Positions 1 to 10,559 of a stretch of DNA of 47,089 nucleotides are shown piece by piece. The first letter of the stretch is position 1, and each line of letters starts with the position of its first letter. Source of the DNA: Bacteroidales bacterium (GTDB taxonomy: Bacteria > Bacteroidota > Bacteroidia > Bacteroidales > UBA1715); NCBI GenBank assembly GCA_012519815.1, contig JAAYPM010000110.1:1-47089 (forward strand), in the 5' to 3' direction. The translations under genes were made by a program, and so were the position numbers. A model generated the notes under the pieces. It was not told where the DNA came from. It searched no databases and saw only the letters and a list, made by a program, of their open reading frames with translations.

Positions 1-3000
1 ATGTAAAAGCACACTGCCTCCCCCCTCTGGCATCCAATCTAAAAAGTTAGCAGCATCAGCTGGCGTTGCCGAAACATCCGTATCATCTGAAAGGGGCGGA
101 ATAGAAAGCGGAGGTAAAATAACTACCGTCTTTGGATTTGGTTGATCAACCGTAGGAGGATTTACCATTATAACATCAAGAGAATAATCAGCACTACTTT
201 CACAAGAATTATTATCCATATAGGTATAAGTAAAGGAATTTGTACCAGTGCTTGCAGTTTGAGGATTAAAACTTGCACTCAAAGAACTTGTAGTTCCTGT
301 AAAAGAATATGATTCCCCTGTACTTGGCTCTGGGCTTACTTGTAAAGAAAACATTCCACCATTATAACAAACCTCAGTTGGATTTACTCCAAATTTAACA
401 TCCGGTAATTTATGTACCTCTACTTCTGTGGTATTAAACGCTGTACAACCATTCGCATCTTCATAATCTAAACGAATAGTATGTTTACCAACAGAATTTG
501 CAGTTGGATCTAATTCTCCTGAAGATAGGTCTATTGTTGCTGTAGTACTTGAATACCTAAGTGTACCTGTTGACGTAGTACCTGTGGGAGTAATAGTAAT
601 AATCTCACTATTATTACCACTCTTACATGCATCTACTCTAGATGGAGAAATGCTCACAATAGGTAAGGGATTTACTGTCATTTGAATTGTAGAAGGTTCT
701 GCCGCACAATTTGCATCACTTATAAAATTATATGTAATTGTGTGTGGTGAAGCTGTTGCTTTTGCAACATTTGGATTAAATCCAACAGTTGTGTTTGCTT
801 GAGATTCTAAGCCCACACCCGTCCACGTTCCTGTGCCTTGTACTGCTTCTGGTGATATTTTCGCAGTAATTATTTCAGCAGCATCAACATCAACACAAAA
901 TACTTGTTCTAATGCAGAAAGAGAGGTTGAAGGAATTGGATTCACAACAATTGTTTTTTCTGCAAATCCTTCACAACCATTTATATCTTTAACATCTACA
1001 CGAACAGTATATGTATCAGCAGTTGCATGATCTAAAAATTCAGGTGTTTGAATAATAGTACTATTAAGCAACCCTTTTGTTACTGCTGTACCAGACCACA
1101 CATATTCTTCGTATTTTTCTGTTTTTAAAGAAATTGCATTACCTGCACACACTGTAAAATCAGGCGTTGCTGTTATAGTAGGCGTTAAATTATCATTAAC
1201 TATTACCGTAACCTCTGTTTTATTACTTTCACAACCTAACAATTTTTGGGTAACCCAATATTTTTGCTCCTCCGCTTTTACTGTAGAAGGTGTTGGAGCT
1301 GTTGTAATAACTACAGAATTTGCGTCATACCATGTAAAAACAGCTTGTGCTTCTCCAGTTGCCTCTAAAGGTGTAGAAGGAGAATTAACACAATATGATT
1401 TATCTGGAGATGTTGGTGGTTCAGGAATAGAGTTTATAACAACCTTTGTGCTTGCATTACTTACAAGTGCTTTACAGTTATTTGCATCTGTAATATTATA
1501 TGGGCGATATTCTCCTGCCGATGGATTAGAAATAGTATATTTATGTGTTGCAGCACTTAATCCTGTACCAGTTTCCAATTCATCAAATTCTATAGGAGTT
1601 GCTCCTGTAAAGGTAATTACTATATCTTTTATATCTTCATTCGCACAATAGGTGTCGCCTCCCGTAATTGTATAAGTTGGTAAATCATGTGCAACAACTT
1701 CAAATGGTTCAGATATATACGAACAATCATTTTTAGAAATTGTAACTACATATGTACCCGCAACCGCAGCAGTAATTGTTGCAGACGATCCCGCAGAAGC
1801 ACCATTACGTGTCCACTGATAGGTCGCTCCCGCCAAGTCAACATCTTTAGCTGGGGTTACACTCAAATTCACATTTGAAGTTGTGCCACAATATGCTCCA
1901 TTATTTGTAGCCGTAATAGTACCCTCAGGAGTAGGATATATTGTAATTGATTTTGTTTGTGCAGCAACAATATCACCCGTACAATACAAATCAGAAATTG
2001 CACTAAGAGCATATTGCCCTTCTTCTTTTCCCAATTCATAAGTATCTGCATTTATTGCTGTTTTTTCTCCTGGATTAGGTCCTGTACTTGTAATTGTATA
2101 TGGTTTCTCGCCTGTAAAATTAACTACTACTGGAGTGATTTCATCATCAACACAAAACTCTCCACCACCAGTTATTGTATATGTTGGTTTTACCGCATCG
2201 CGAATAACAATAGAAGCATCTTTATAACATTCTGCAGAAGTTGGATTGTTTTTATCGCGTATACGCACATAATATGTACCTGGCTCACCATTATTCACTG
2301 TAAATGAACTTGAAAGCACAGAAGCTTCTGTTGGTTTTACAACAGTTGCATCAAGAATTGAAGTGCTGGAAACTGTTCCTTTATACCAAGTAAAATCAAA
2401 TTGTGAAATATTAGTTTGATTTGGTGTTGTTGATAAAGTTGTTGATTCATTTGGACAAAGATAATTATCCTCATCTGTACTCAAAATAGTAATATCTAAA
2501 GGCTTTATACAAGGAGGACAGAAATATTTAGCAGTAACCGGCATGCGACCACAATCGTATGCAGATAAACTTTTAAACACAATATTGGTAAATACCGTAG
2601 CATTATATGGATTACCTGTACCACTGTTTGACAATCCACCTATTACAAGTGCTGTACCTCCATCAATATTATCAGATAATGGGTTTAAAAGCAAAGGACT
2701 ATTTGGAGCAAGAGTTCCTAATGTTCCTTCATACATATTAGCATTACCTGTAAACGCAAATACTAAAATATATCGTGTACCGCGAGATGGGTTTGCATCT
2801 AATTCAATATCTCCAAAATTCACAGTTACTGTTGTTGGCACATCATCAAATGTAACGGTTTGAGTTGGGCCTGTATGTAAAATTGGTCCTCTAATCTCTT
2901 GTCCATTATTATTTTTATTAACCGCATACACATATGGAGTTACAGTACCTGTTTGTGTTTGATAATATGATTTTAAAACAAGGTCAAATGTAGATAAAAC

Positions 3001-5037
3001 AATAGGTTTCCAAACCTCTATAATTAAACTTTGAGATTGGTGACTTTTTGCTGTATTCAACGAAAAATTATTGAGTAATTTACCACCAACAGTAGTTTTA
3101 TCTTCAATATATACTGTATAAATAGTATCTGTTGTTCTTTCTGTTGTAGTTACATTATTTCCTGCAACACAGAATGTTGCATTTGGTGAAGAAGCGGGAA
3201 GTGTAATTGTTTCTAATACAGCACCGCCGGTTTGTGCAGCATACACTTCAAATTCACTCTCTACTGTATAATCAGATAAAAATTCAAAACATACTTGATC
3301 TGAAGATGTTGGATTTAACGGATTACTCACACATGCTATCGGTTGTAAATCTTCTATTGGCATTTCTTTGTCTAAAACTGTAATAGTAGCTTCAACAACT
3401 TGACACGCATTACAAGGTACGTTAACGTCAATATATTCAATTTCTACTTTATAAACCCCAACCTCATCAACAGTAATTTGCGTTTTATTATACACATCAG
3501 TTCTACGAGCAGCTACAGGTGAAGTTTTTGTTGTAGTGTTAAGCAGAGTACCATCTTTATACCATCTAAAATAATATCTGTCAGATAATGGATTACCATT
3601 AATATCATTACCAACGGGAGTAGTAAAGCCAGAAAACAATTCAGCACTTTGCCCTGCACATTTATACATAGGACCAACCATATATGCTTCGGGACATTGG
3701 TCTGGCAATTCACATGGTATTGCAAGAGGCGTTACACAATCAACAAACTTAATAGAAGGGTCGCCAAGTCCAAGTGTTCCAACATAATTAGCAGAAGAAC
3801 CTGCCTGTGAGTTAGATCCCCATACAAAATACTCATTTGCATCATTAATCATAAATCCCCACATATCCCCACGAGAAATTGCTACAGCATCATCAACTCT
3901 TTTCCCATTACAATATTGAGCAAAAATAGGACCTGTTTTACAACCATCAGAATCTGCATTAGGTCGAGGAGCCGATCCTCCGTGACCATTAGTAGGGGTA
4001 TTATTTCCCCAATAAAGTAAATATCCTTCTTTAGTAATTGCAGCACCATAACCATTTCCACCCATTACCTGCAACACATCAGTTAAATATTCTTCGCCAG
4101 ATATAGTTTGATACTCACCTGAAGAAATTTTAGAAGCATACGTAGTATTTTGATTATTTGGCAAACCATTACTACATCCCCAGCCACCATTACCCCAACC
4201 ATATACATATCCACTCACTCCATCTACCGCGAATCCACCAACGTCCATAATTCCAGACATTTTTATAGTGGTTAAAGGATTTCCACTTTCATCGAGAACT
4301 GGAGCTGCAGTATATGCATTAGCATTTCCATCACCACCACGTCCGTTCCAGTTTCCTATAGAATACAATGTTCCTAAACCGTCACCATCAGCATCTTCAA
4401 GAAATAAAGCATTATTATCTCCCCCAGAAATGTGGATAATATTTGTCAAGCGAGTTCCATCAGTTTTTGTTATATAAAAAGGATTTGGGGTTGGATTTTG
4501 AATCCATTTTCCTCCATCTCCATTACCTCCCCAAGCAACAACTTCGCCACTATTTAATAAGGCAAACGAAGCAGAAGTAGAGGCAGCAATCATTTTAATA
4601 TCTCCAAGATAGTTGCCGCCAGGAGTACCATCGAGCGAGTAACCGGGTGTTGCCCCTTTTGGCACAGGCATTGGTTGCGTAGTAACAGAACCAGCTTGCC
4701 CAGTTTGATACGCTGTATTTTCGCCCCAAGCATATACAATTCCGTTACACGACAAAGCCACATTATGCGAGCCAGAACCTGCTGTTACCTGAGAAAACGT
4801 AAGTCCACCAGTATTAACTGGTCTGGGTTCCCAAACTATTGATGAGGAACTATACGGTGCCTCCAAACCAAGTTGATTATCTTTATTATTTCCCCATGCA
4901 TACATATACCCTTCTGCACAAATTACCACAGAATGATCATTTCCACCCGTAATAGATAAACTTTGAGAAAAAGTGTTTGATACATTACATACCAAAGCAA
5001 AAGAAACAAACGCTCCAATTCTACCAAATAAATTCAT
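1..5037 (-). CDS. Giant secreted RCC1-propeller and adhesin-repeat protein (3' end cut off by window)
   Basis: The frame is open from ATG 5037 to the window edge, giving 1679 residues with no stop; the C-terminus lies outside. Residues 1-25 look like a signal peptide ending FSQ. Residues about 31-415 hold seven RCC1-like repeats built around G-x-x-x-x-A/F-L and Y-A-W-G-N/E-N (for example W48 and W406), consistent with a seven-bladed beta-propeller. From about residue 440 onward come Ig/PKD/SprB-like repeats, with recurring words such as TYTITGG, a Cys near each repeat start, and V-x-V-x-P linkers. Known relatives are T9SS-secreted surface adhesins and gliding-type proteins of Bacteroidota, which usually end in a sorting domain; that part cannot be seen. 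The gene is preceded by a terminator that separates it from secDF. Role in surface adhesion is inferred; binding partner unknown. Confidence 0.85.
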   Translation of the reverse strand, partial: MNLFGRIGAFVSFALVCNVSNTFSQSLSITGGNDHSVVICAEGYMYAWGNNKDNQLGLEAPYSSSSIVWEPRPVNTGGLTFSQVTAGSGSHNVALSCNGIVYAWGENTAYQTGQAGSVTTQPMPVPKGATPGYSLDGTPGGNYLGDIKMIAASTSASFALLNSGEVVAWGGNGDGGKWIQNPTPNPFYITKTDGTRLTNIIHISGGDNNALFLEDADGDGLGTLYSIGNWNGRGGDGNANAYTAAPVLDESGNPLTTIKMSGIMDVGGFAVDGVSGYVYGWGNGGWGCSNGLPNNQNTTYASKISSGEYQTISGEEYLTDVLQVMGGNGYGAAITKEGYLLYWGNNTPTNGHGGSAPRPNADSDGCKTGPIFAQYCNGKRVDDAVAISRGDMWGFMINDANEYFVWGSNSQAGSSANYVGTLGLGDPSIKFVDCVTPLAIPCELPDQCPEAYMVGPMYKCAGQSAELFSGFTTPVGNDINGNPLSDRYYFRWYKDGTLLNTTTKTSPVAARRTDVYNKTQITVDEVGVYKVEIEYIDVNVPCNACQVVEATITVLDKEMPIEDLQPIACVSNPLNPTSSDQVCFEFLSDYTVESEFEVYAAQTGGAVLETITLPASSPNATFCVAGNNVTTTERTTDTIYTVYIEDKTTVGGKLLNNFSLNTAKSHQSQSLIIEVWKPIVLSTFDLVLKSYYQTQTGTVTPYVYAVNKNNNGQEIRGPILHTGPTQTVTFDDVPTTVTVNFGDIELDANPSRGTRYILVFAFTGNANMYEGTLGTLAPNSPLLLNPLSDNIDGGTALVIGGLSNSGTGNPYNATVFTNIVFKSLSAYDCGRMPVTAKYFCPPCIKPLDITILSTDEDNYLCPNESTTLSTTPNQTNISQFDFTWYKGTVSSTSILDATVVKPTEASVLSSSFTVNNGEPGTYYVRIRDKNNPTSAECYKDASIVIRDAVKPTYTITGGGEFCVDDEITPVVVNFTGEKPYTITSTGPNPGEKTAINADTYELGKEEGQYALSAISDLYCTGDIVAAQTKSITIYPTPEGTITATNNGAYCGTTSNVNLSVTPAKDVDLAGATYQWTRNGASAGSSATITAAVAGTYVVTISKNDCSYISEPFEVVAHDLPTYTITGGDTYCANEDIKDIVITFTGATPIEFDELETGTGLSAATHKYTISNPSAGEYRPYNITDANNCKALVSNASTKVVINSIPEPPTSPDKSYCVNSPSTPLEATGEAQAVFTWYDANSVVITTAPTPSTVKAEEQKYWVTQKLLGCESNKTEVTVIVNDNLTPTITATPDFTVCAGNAISLKTEKYEEYVWSGTAVTKGLLNSTIIQTPEFLDHATADTYTVRVDVKDINGCEGFAEKTIVVNPIPSTSLSALEQVFCVDVDAAEIITAKISPEAVQGTGTWTGVGLESQANTTVGFNPNVAKATASPHTITYNFISDANCAAEPSTIQMTVNPLPIVSISPSRVDACKSGNNSEIITITPTGTTSTGTLRYSSTTATIDLSSGELDPTANSVGKHTIRLDYEDANGCTAFNTTEVEVHKLPDVKFGVNPTEVCYNGGMFSLQVSPEPSTGESYSFTGTTSSLSASFNPQTASTGTNSFTYTYMDNNSCESSADYSLDVIMVNPPTVDQPNPKTVVILPPLSIPPLSDDTDVSATPADAANFLDWMPEGGGSVLLH

Positions 5038-5121
5038 TTTTTTATATGATTAAAAATTTATACAAAATACTCTAAGAGATTACTATGACAGAATTTGCAG
5101 ATAAATAGTTGCAAACAAAAC

Positions 5122-5155
5122 AAAAAAAAGGAGCCTAAACAGCCCCTTTTTTTTT
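5122..5155 (-). terminator. Rho-independent terminator after secDF
   Basis: On the minus strand a short GC-rich stem (GGGGCT, loop, then GGCTCC, with G-U pairs) at 5147-5130 is flanked by a run of A before it and eight T after it. It lies between the secDF stop (5241) and the start of the giant adhesin gene (5037), so it most likely ends secDF transcription. The A and T tracts also pair, so it could work in both directions. Confidence 0.7.
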
Positions 5156-5240
5156 ATTATTCATAAATAACGTACTTTTTAAACTTGTAAAAGTCTCAAA
5201 ACCAGTCCACCAAAGAGATGATGGGTATTACCACCCATTT

Positions 5241-8200
5241 TTACTCGTCTATTTCTTCTGGTTTGTTTTTTTGTATCAAATCATAGGTAACTGGAGCAGC
5301 TATACACAAAGATGAATACGTACCAGAAACAACACCTATTGTAATAGCAAACACAAATCCTTGGATAGATTCACCTCCAAAAAACAAAATAGTAAGTAAC
5401 ACAAGCAAGGTAGATGCTGAAGTAATAATAGTACGGCTAATAGTAGAATTAACCCCCTCGTTAAATAAGCGTAATTTAGCACGTTTTGGGTATTCCGCAG
5501 AAACCTCACGTATTCGGTCAAAAATAATTACCGTGTCATTAATTGAATATCCAATTATCGTTAGTAATGCGGCAATAAACGATTGTCCAATTTCCATAGA
5601 AAAAGGCATAACTTTCCATAATAATGAAAATGCCCCCAATACAACGAGCACGTCATATGTTAATGCAATAACAGCACCTAAACCATATTGCCAGTTTCTA
5701 AATCGTAAAAAGATATACAAGAAAATAGAAATAAGTGCTAAAATTACCGAAATCACAACATTATACATAATATCTGCCGCAATAGTAGGTCCAACCATGT
5801 CTGACTGTCGTACATTTTCTTGCAAGAAAGTATTAAAGTCGGTTCCTTCGGGCAACATTGGTTGTAAACCTTCAAACAATTTTCGTTCAACAATACTATC
5901 AACCTGAGCACCTTTTTCATTAATTTGATAATCGGTAATAATTTTCACGTTTTCATTACCATATGTTTTAACCTCAGGAGTAGTACCATATACAGCACGT
6001 AAAGCTTGTTCAATTTCAGCAGTATTTCGTTTACCACTTTCTAACTGCACAACATACGAACGTCCTCCTTTAAATTCAACGCCCAAGCTAAAATTAAGTG
6101 TAGCCATAGAAATTAAGCCTACTACAATAATTGCAGCAGAAATACCATAAAATACTTTTCTTTTTTCTATAAATGGTATTGTAAGTTTTTTAAACGCATT
6201 TTTCGTTAATTTCGAAGAAAATGTAATTTCCGATTTTTTGGTTAATAACCATTCAAACGTTAATCGAGTAATAAAAATAGCACAAAATAGAGACGTAAGA
6301 ATACCAATAATTAAGATAATAGCAAATCCTTGCACTGGTCCGTAACCAAAAAAGTATAAAATAATACCTATAATAATAGTAGTAACATTGGCATCAATAA
6401 TTGAAGAATATGATTGTTTATATCCTTCGCTAATTGCTGTTTTAATATTTTTACCTAATGCCAATTCTTCACGAACACGTTCATAAATAATCACATTAGC
6501 ATCAACCGACATACCAATTGTTAATACAAGTCCAGCAATACCAGGCAGTGTAAGTGCGGCACCTAAAGAAGCAAGCACTCCAAAAATTAAAAACACATTA
6601 AGCAACAATGCAATATTTGCAACAAAACCAGCCTTTTGATAATACCAAAGCAAGAAAATAAGCATAAGAAGAAACGCTATTATAAACGAAGACATTCCAC
6701 TATTAATAGATTCCTGCCCAAGTGTTGGACCAACAAACTCTGCACTTATTATATCTGCTTTTGCTGAAAGTTTTCCAGATTTTAAGATGTTTGCCATATC
6801 GGTAGCTTCAGCAATAGTAAAATTACCAGTAATAGATGATACACCATCAGAAATTTCATTTGACACGGTAGGATATGAATACACATATTTATCAAGAACA
6901 ATAGCAACAGAGCGTCCTTTATTTTCTCTTGTGATTCGTCTCCATTCGCGTGCACCTTCGCTATTCATAGTCATTTGCACACTTGCAGTAGTACTTACAT
7001 TTTGACTAAACATTGGTCGAGCATCAACAACCGATTTACCATCAAGAGCAGGTTTTCCTGTTGCTGCATAATCTTTTAAAGCAACTAAACTATACAAACC
7101 ATTTTCTTCGGCTTTACGTGTCCATGAAAGTTTTAATTCAGGATTTTGTTCAGCAATAAGGTCTTTTACTTCGGGCAACGCCAAAATTGAATCAACATGT
7201 CGCATATTAATTTCGGTAGCATATCCAACCACTGGTCCAAATCCTGCACGACCATCGCGTGAAATGTTTGGCGTTAAATAATAAAACAATGGATTTTCCT
7301 CTTTCATTTTTTCCATTGCTTCCTCATCTTGAGTGTCAGCAATGCCTAAAGAATCTTGTTCAAGTTTCAATTGCTCTTTTAATGAAAGCTCTTCGGTTGA
7401 TTCAACATTTTCAGTAGTTTGAGAAATTTCTGCTTGCGTTGTTTTATCATCAGTGTTTTTTACAACATCATTTTCTGCATTTATTTTATTTAAATCAGCA
7501 AGTAAAAGATTTATATCAAATAACAATTCGAGTACTTCACTCGCATTAAATGTTTCCCAAAACTCTAAATTAGCAGAACTTTCGAGCAAGTCTCGCACAC
7601 GCTCTTGGTCTTGAACACCAGGAAGTTCCACAAGAATTCTCCGTTTACCTACCCTTTGAATATTAGGTTGTGTAACACCAAATCTATCAATACGAGTGCG
7701 AATAATATTATATGTATTGCTAAATGCAGCATCAGCCTCTTCGCTCAAAACTTTAAGAACCTCTTGGTTTGTAGAACGGAAATTGATTTTATTTTTGATA
7801 TCCTCATTACCCAAAAACAGCAGACGCATATTTTCATTTGGATATAACTCTTGAAATGCCGCACCAAAAATTGTGATAAAGTCGTCAGTACTTGTTCGTT
7901 CAATTTCTTCTGCACGGTCAAGTGTATTAAGCAACATAGTATCACGTTCACCTTTATCAGAAAGGTTAAGAATCATATCACGTGCAGACACCTGCAACAT
8001 AACGTTCATACCACCTTTAAGGTCAAGTCCAAGATTGATTTCACGTGCTTGACATTCTTTATAGGTAAATTTTCTCAGTCCAAGAAAATTGTAATAACTT
8101 TTTAATGATTCGATTGAATCCATAAATTGCTGCTTTTTCGCAAAATCACCTTGAGCGTACTCAGTAGCATCTTTTTCTGCTTTTCTGGCAAAAAAAGTAA

Positions 8201-8270
8201 ATGATAATGAATATAAACTTGCCAGTACTAATAAAACAGCAAAAACACGTATAAATCCTTTATTTTGCAT
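5241..8270 (-). CDS. secDF: Protein translocase subunit SecDF (fused SecD and SecF)
   Basis: Membrane-embedded RND-type partner of SecYEG that uses the proton gradient to help pull secreted proteins across the inner membrane. SecD half: N-terminal membrane segment (residues 5-27), GLDLKGG at 81-87, periplasmic P1 domain, then membrane segments with GMSVDANVIIYERVREEL. SecF half (about 650-1009): a new membrane segment, LGVEFKGGRSY, and GYSINDTVIIFDRIREV. The 1009-residue fused form is the usual one in Bacteroidota. Residues about 255-325 of the periplasmic part form an acidic, Gln/Thr/Glu-rich low-complexity insert. It is transcribed alone, with a promoter at 8322-8354 and a terminator downstream. 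Confidence 0.97.
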   Translation of the reverse strand: MQNKGFIRVFAVLLVLASLYSLSFTFFARKAEKDATEYAQGDFAKKQQFMDSIESLKSYYNFLGLRKFTYKECQAREINLGLDLKGGMNVMLQVSARDMILNLSDKGERDTMLLNTLDRAEEIERTSTDDFITIFGAAFQELYPNENMRLLFLGNEDIKNKINFRSTNQEVLKVLSEEADAAFSNTYNIIRTRIDRFGVTQPNIQRVGKRRILVELPGVQDQERVRDLLESSANLEFWETFNASEVLELLFDINLLLADLNKINAENDVVKNTDDKTTQAEISQTTENVESTEELSLKEQLKLEQDSLGIADTQDEEAMEKMKEENPLFYYLTPNISRDGRAGFGPVVGYATEINMRHVDSILALPEVKDLIAEQNPELKLSWTRKAEENGLYSLVALKDYAATGKPALDGKSVVDARPMFSQNVSTTASVQMTMNSEGAREWRRITRENKGRSVAIVLDKYVYSYPTVSNEISDGVSSITGNFTIAEATDMANILKSGKLSAKADIISAEFVGPTLGQESINSGMSSFIIAFLLMLIFLLWYYQKAGFVANIALLLNVFLIFGVLASLGAALTLPGIAGLVLTIGMSVDANVIIYERVREELALGKNIKTAISEGYKQSYSSIIDANVTTIIIGIILYFFGYGPVQGFAIILIIGILTSLFCAIFITRLTFEWLLTKKSEITFSSKLTKNAFKKLTIPFIEKRKVFYGISAAIIVVGLISMATLNFSLGVEFKGGRSYVVQLESGKRNTAEIEQALRAVYGTTPEVKTYGNENVKIITDYQINEKGAQVDSIVERKLFEGLQPMLPEGTDFNTFLQENVRQSDMVGPTIAADIMYNVVISVILALISIFLYIFLRFRNWQYGLGAVIALTYDVLVVLGAFSLLWKVMPFSMEIGQSFIAALLTIIGYSINDTVIIFDRIREVSAEYPKRAKLRLFNEGVNSTISRTIITSASTLLVLLTILFFGGESIQGFVFAITIGVVSGTYSSLCIAAPVTYDLIQKNKPEEIDE

Positions 8271-8321
8271 GTGTTGTTGATTTTATAATAATTAATTGAA
8301 ATTCTATATTTTTTAAGTTCG

Positions 8322-8354
8322 CAAATATATATAATTACATTTAGAATCAGCAAA
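8322..8354 (-). promoter_or_regulatory. Bacteroidota-type promoter of secDF
   Basis: Read on the minus strand, TTTG (8354-8351), 21 bases, then TATATTTG (8329-8322). This is a full match to the Bacteroidota sigma-ABfr pattern TTTG-N19-21-TAnnTTTG, about 50 bases ahead of the secDF ATG. Confidence 0.7.
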
Positions 8355-8420
8355 AATAATAGAAAAATATGCGATAAGATTTTGCAAGTAAATGTTTATT
8401 CTGCTATTAGCTGCAAAATA

Positions 8421-10307
8421 TTATAGAAGATTTACAAAAAAATCATACAAACTTTTTGTATCAAGATGACACGATTTGTACAATTCTTCGGGCGTTCCAT
8501 GAGGCACAAACACATCGGGAATTCCAAGTCGTTTAATTGTGCCTGAGTATGCTTGTTGCGATGCATATTCAAGAACAGCAGAACCAAATCCGCCATTAAT
8601 AACGCCATCTTCAATCGTTACAATGATTGAAAAAGAATCAAGAATTTCTTGTAATAATTGTTCATCAAGTGGTTTGACAAAACGCATATTGTACCAAGCA
8701 AGTTGCACATTATGAGTTTGTTTAATTTGTTTTATTGCATCATTTGCTCTATTTCCAATAGGACCGACAGAAAGCACCGCTATACGTTGCCCTTGTTCCA
8801 TACATATTCCTTTTCCGAGCGATAATTCTTGTAAAGGAACTTTCCATGAAACATGTTCACCCTTACCGCGGGGATAGCGAATAACAAACGGTTTATTTGC
8901 ACGATATGCGGTGTACATAAGGTGTTGAAGTTCTAATTCATCAACAGGAGATGCAATAATAATGTTTGGAATAGCACGCATAAATGCCAAATCAAACACT
9001 CCGTGATGCGTAGCTCCGTCATGTCCAACAATACCTGCTCTGTCAAGACAAAAAATTACAGGTAACTGAGGCAGTGCGACATCGTGTATTACTTGGTCGT
9101 AGGCACGTTGCATAAAACTTGAATACACATTACAAAACGGTATTAATCCATCTTTTGCCATACCTGCCGAAAATGTTACCGCATGTTGTTCGGCGATACC
9201 TACGTCAAAAGCTCTGCCGGGCATTGCTTTCATAAGCATATCCATAGAACACCCCGAAGCCATAGCAGGAGTAACACCAACAATACGAGCATCTGCTTGT
9301 GCTAAATCAACAAGAGTAGCACCAAATACATCTTGATATTTAGGAGGAGTTTTTAGTGCATCATCATTTACTATTATTTTACCCGTAATTTTGTCAAATT
9401 TTCCCGGAGCATGCCATGTTGTTTGTGATTCTTCGGCGGGTTTAAAACCTTTACCTTTTTGTGTACGGACATGCAATAATTTTGGTCCCTGCATATCAAG
9501 TAAATCTTGAATGGTACGCACCAGATGAAACACATCATGTCCATCAACTGGACCAAAATACCGAAAATCAAGAGATTCAAACAGATTACTTTCTTTCAGC
9601 AACACCGCTTTTATACCATTTTCAACTTTTTGTGCAATAGCCAATGCGTTTGTGCCATAATTACTCAATCGCTTAAGCATATGCCACACCTCATCTTTAA
9701 ACTTATTATATGTTTTTGATGTTGTAATATCAAGAAGATATTGGTTTAACGCCCCAACATTGGCATCAATTGCCATATTATTATCGTTCAAAATAACCAA
9801 TATATTTGTTTTAGAAAAGCCCGCATGATTAAGCCCTTCAAAAGCCAAACCTCCTGTAAGAGAACCATCTCCAATTACCGCAACTATATGTCGGTCAAGT
9901 TCACCTTTTTGCTGTGCGGCAATTGCCATTCCTAAAGCAGCAGAAATAGAGGTTGATGAATGTCCCGCAATAAAAGCGTCATATTCACTTTCTTTTGGAT
10001 TAGGAAATCCAGAAATACCGCCAAATTTTCTATTTGTATGAAATTTTGTTCGTCTTTCCGTCAATATTTTATGTCCGTATGCTTGATGTCCAACATCCCA
10101 CACAATTCTGTCATAGGGTGTATTAAGCACATAATGCAACGCAACAGTAAGTTCAACCGTGCCTAACGAAGCACCAAAATGCCCAGGATTTTTACTGCTT
10201 TCATCAATAATAAATTCACGTAATTCGTTACACACTTGCCCAAGTTGTTCTATTCCAAGATTACGTAAATCAGCAGGATTATTTATATTTTCTAATAGCG
10301 AATTCAA
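8421..10307 (-). CDS. dxs: 1-deoxy-D-xylulose-5-phosphate synthase
   Basis: Thiamine-diphosphate enzyme that joins pyruvate and glyceraldehyde 3-phosphate to form DXP, the first step of the MEP isoprenoid pathway. Visible motifs: the HxG-type N-terminal region (VGHQAYGHKIL), the thiamine-diphosphate motif GDGSLTGG with NDNNMAID, the transketolase pyrimidine domain (GIAEQHAVTFSAGMA, DRAGIVGHDGATHHG) and the C-terminal domain, about 628 residues in all. There is no ATG between the in-frame upstream stop and the conserved N-terminus. I placed the start at TTG 10307 because family members begin just before N-S-L-L-E-N-I; a longer TTG start at 10343 (640 residues) is possible. The polyprenyl synthase at 14708 acts later in the same isoprenoid route. 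Confidence 0.95.
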   Translation of the reverse strand: MNSLLENINNPADLRNLGIEQLGQVCNELREFIIDESSKNPGHFGASLGTVELTVALHYVLNTPYDRIVWDVGHQAYGHKILTERRTKFHTNRKFGGISGFPNPKESEYDAFIAGHSSTSISAALGMAIAAQQKGELDRHIVAVIGDGSLTGGLAFEGLNHAGFSKTNILVILNDNNMAIDANVGALNQYLLDITTSKTYNKFKDEVWHMLKRLSNYGTNALAIAQKVENGIKAVLLKESNLFESLDFRYFGPVDGHDVFHLVRTIQDLLDMQGPKLLHVRTQKGKGFKPAEESQTTWHAPGKFDKITGKIIVNDDALKTPPKYQDVFGATLVDLAQADARIVGVTPAMASGCSMDMLMKAMPGRAFDVGIAEQHAVTFSAGMAKDGLIPFCNVYSSFMQRAYDQVIHDVALPQLPVIFCLDRAGIVGHDGATHHGVFDLAFMRAIPNIIIASPVDELELQHLMYTAYRANKPFVIRYPRGKGEHVSWKVPLQELSLGKGICMEQGQRIAVLSVGPIGNRANDAIKQIKQTHNVQLAWYNMRFVKPLDEQLLQEILDSFSIIVTIEDGVINGGFGSAVLEYASQQAYSGTIKRLGIPDVFVPHGTPEELYKSCHLDTKSLYDFFVNLL

Positions 10308-10521
10308 AATTTTCAAGCAAAAAACAAAGCACAAAAGTAACAAGAAAGTTTGTAAATAAGAGATTGTTTAAAAAAAGTTTTTATTTAAACCAATATGCAT
10401 AAAAAAGACTATGATATACGTCTATTATTTGCTATGATTCACCTTACGTTTTACATACAACATGTTAGTATCTTTTTTAAAAATTGACGATTTTTCCTAG
10501 CACACATTACATAAAGCAATG

Positions 10522-10529
10522 TAATTTTG
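10522..10529 (+). promoter_or_regulatory. Candidate -7 promoter element of the OmpA-type lipoprotein gene
   Basis: TAATTTTG matches the TAnnTTTG consensus and lies 31 bases before the ATG at 10560. No clear TTTG -33 box is visible at the right distance. The rest of the 216-base divergent gap (10344-10559) contains no gene I can support. Confidence 0.45.
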
Positions 10530-10559
10530 TGTAATTTATATTAAATAAATCATACAACA

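Noticed and set aside
833..4477. Several plus-strand open frames of 60-116 residues across the first 5 kb
   Set aside because: They lie antisense to the open frame of the giant adhesin, have biased composition (Ile, Cys and Asn rich) and no recognisable start context; they are shadows.
5241..8270. SecD-SecF fusion as a novelty
   Set aside because: The fused form is the normal one in Bacteroidota.
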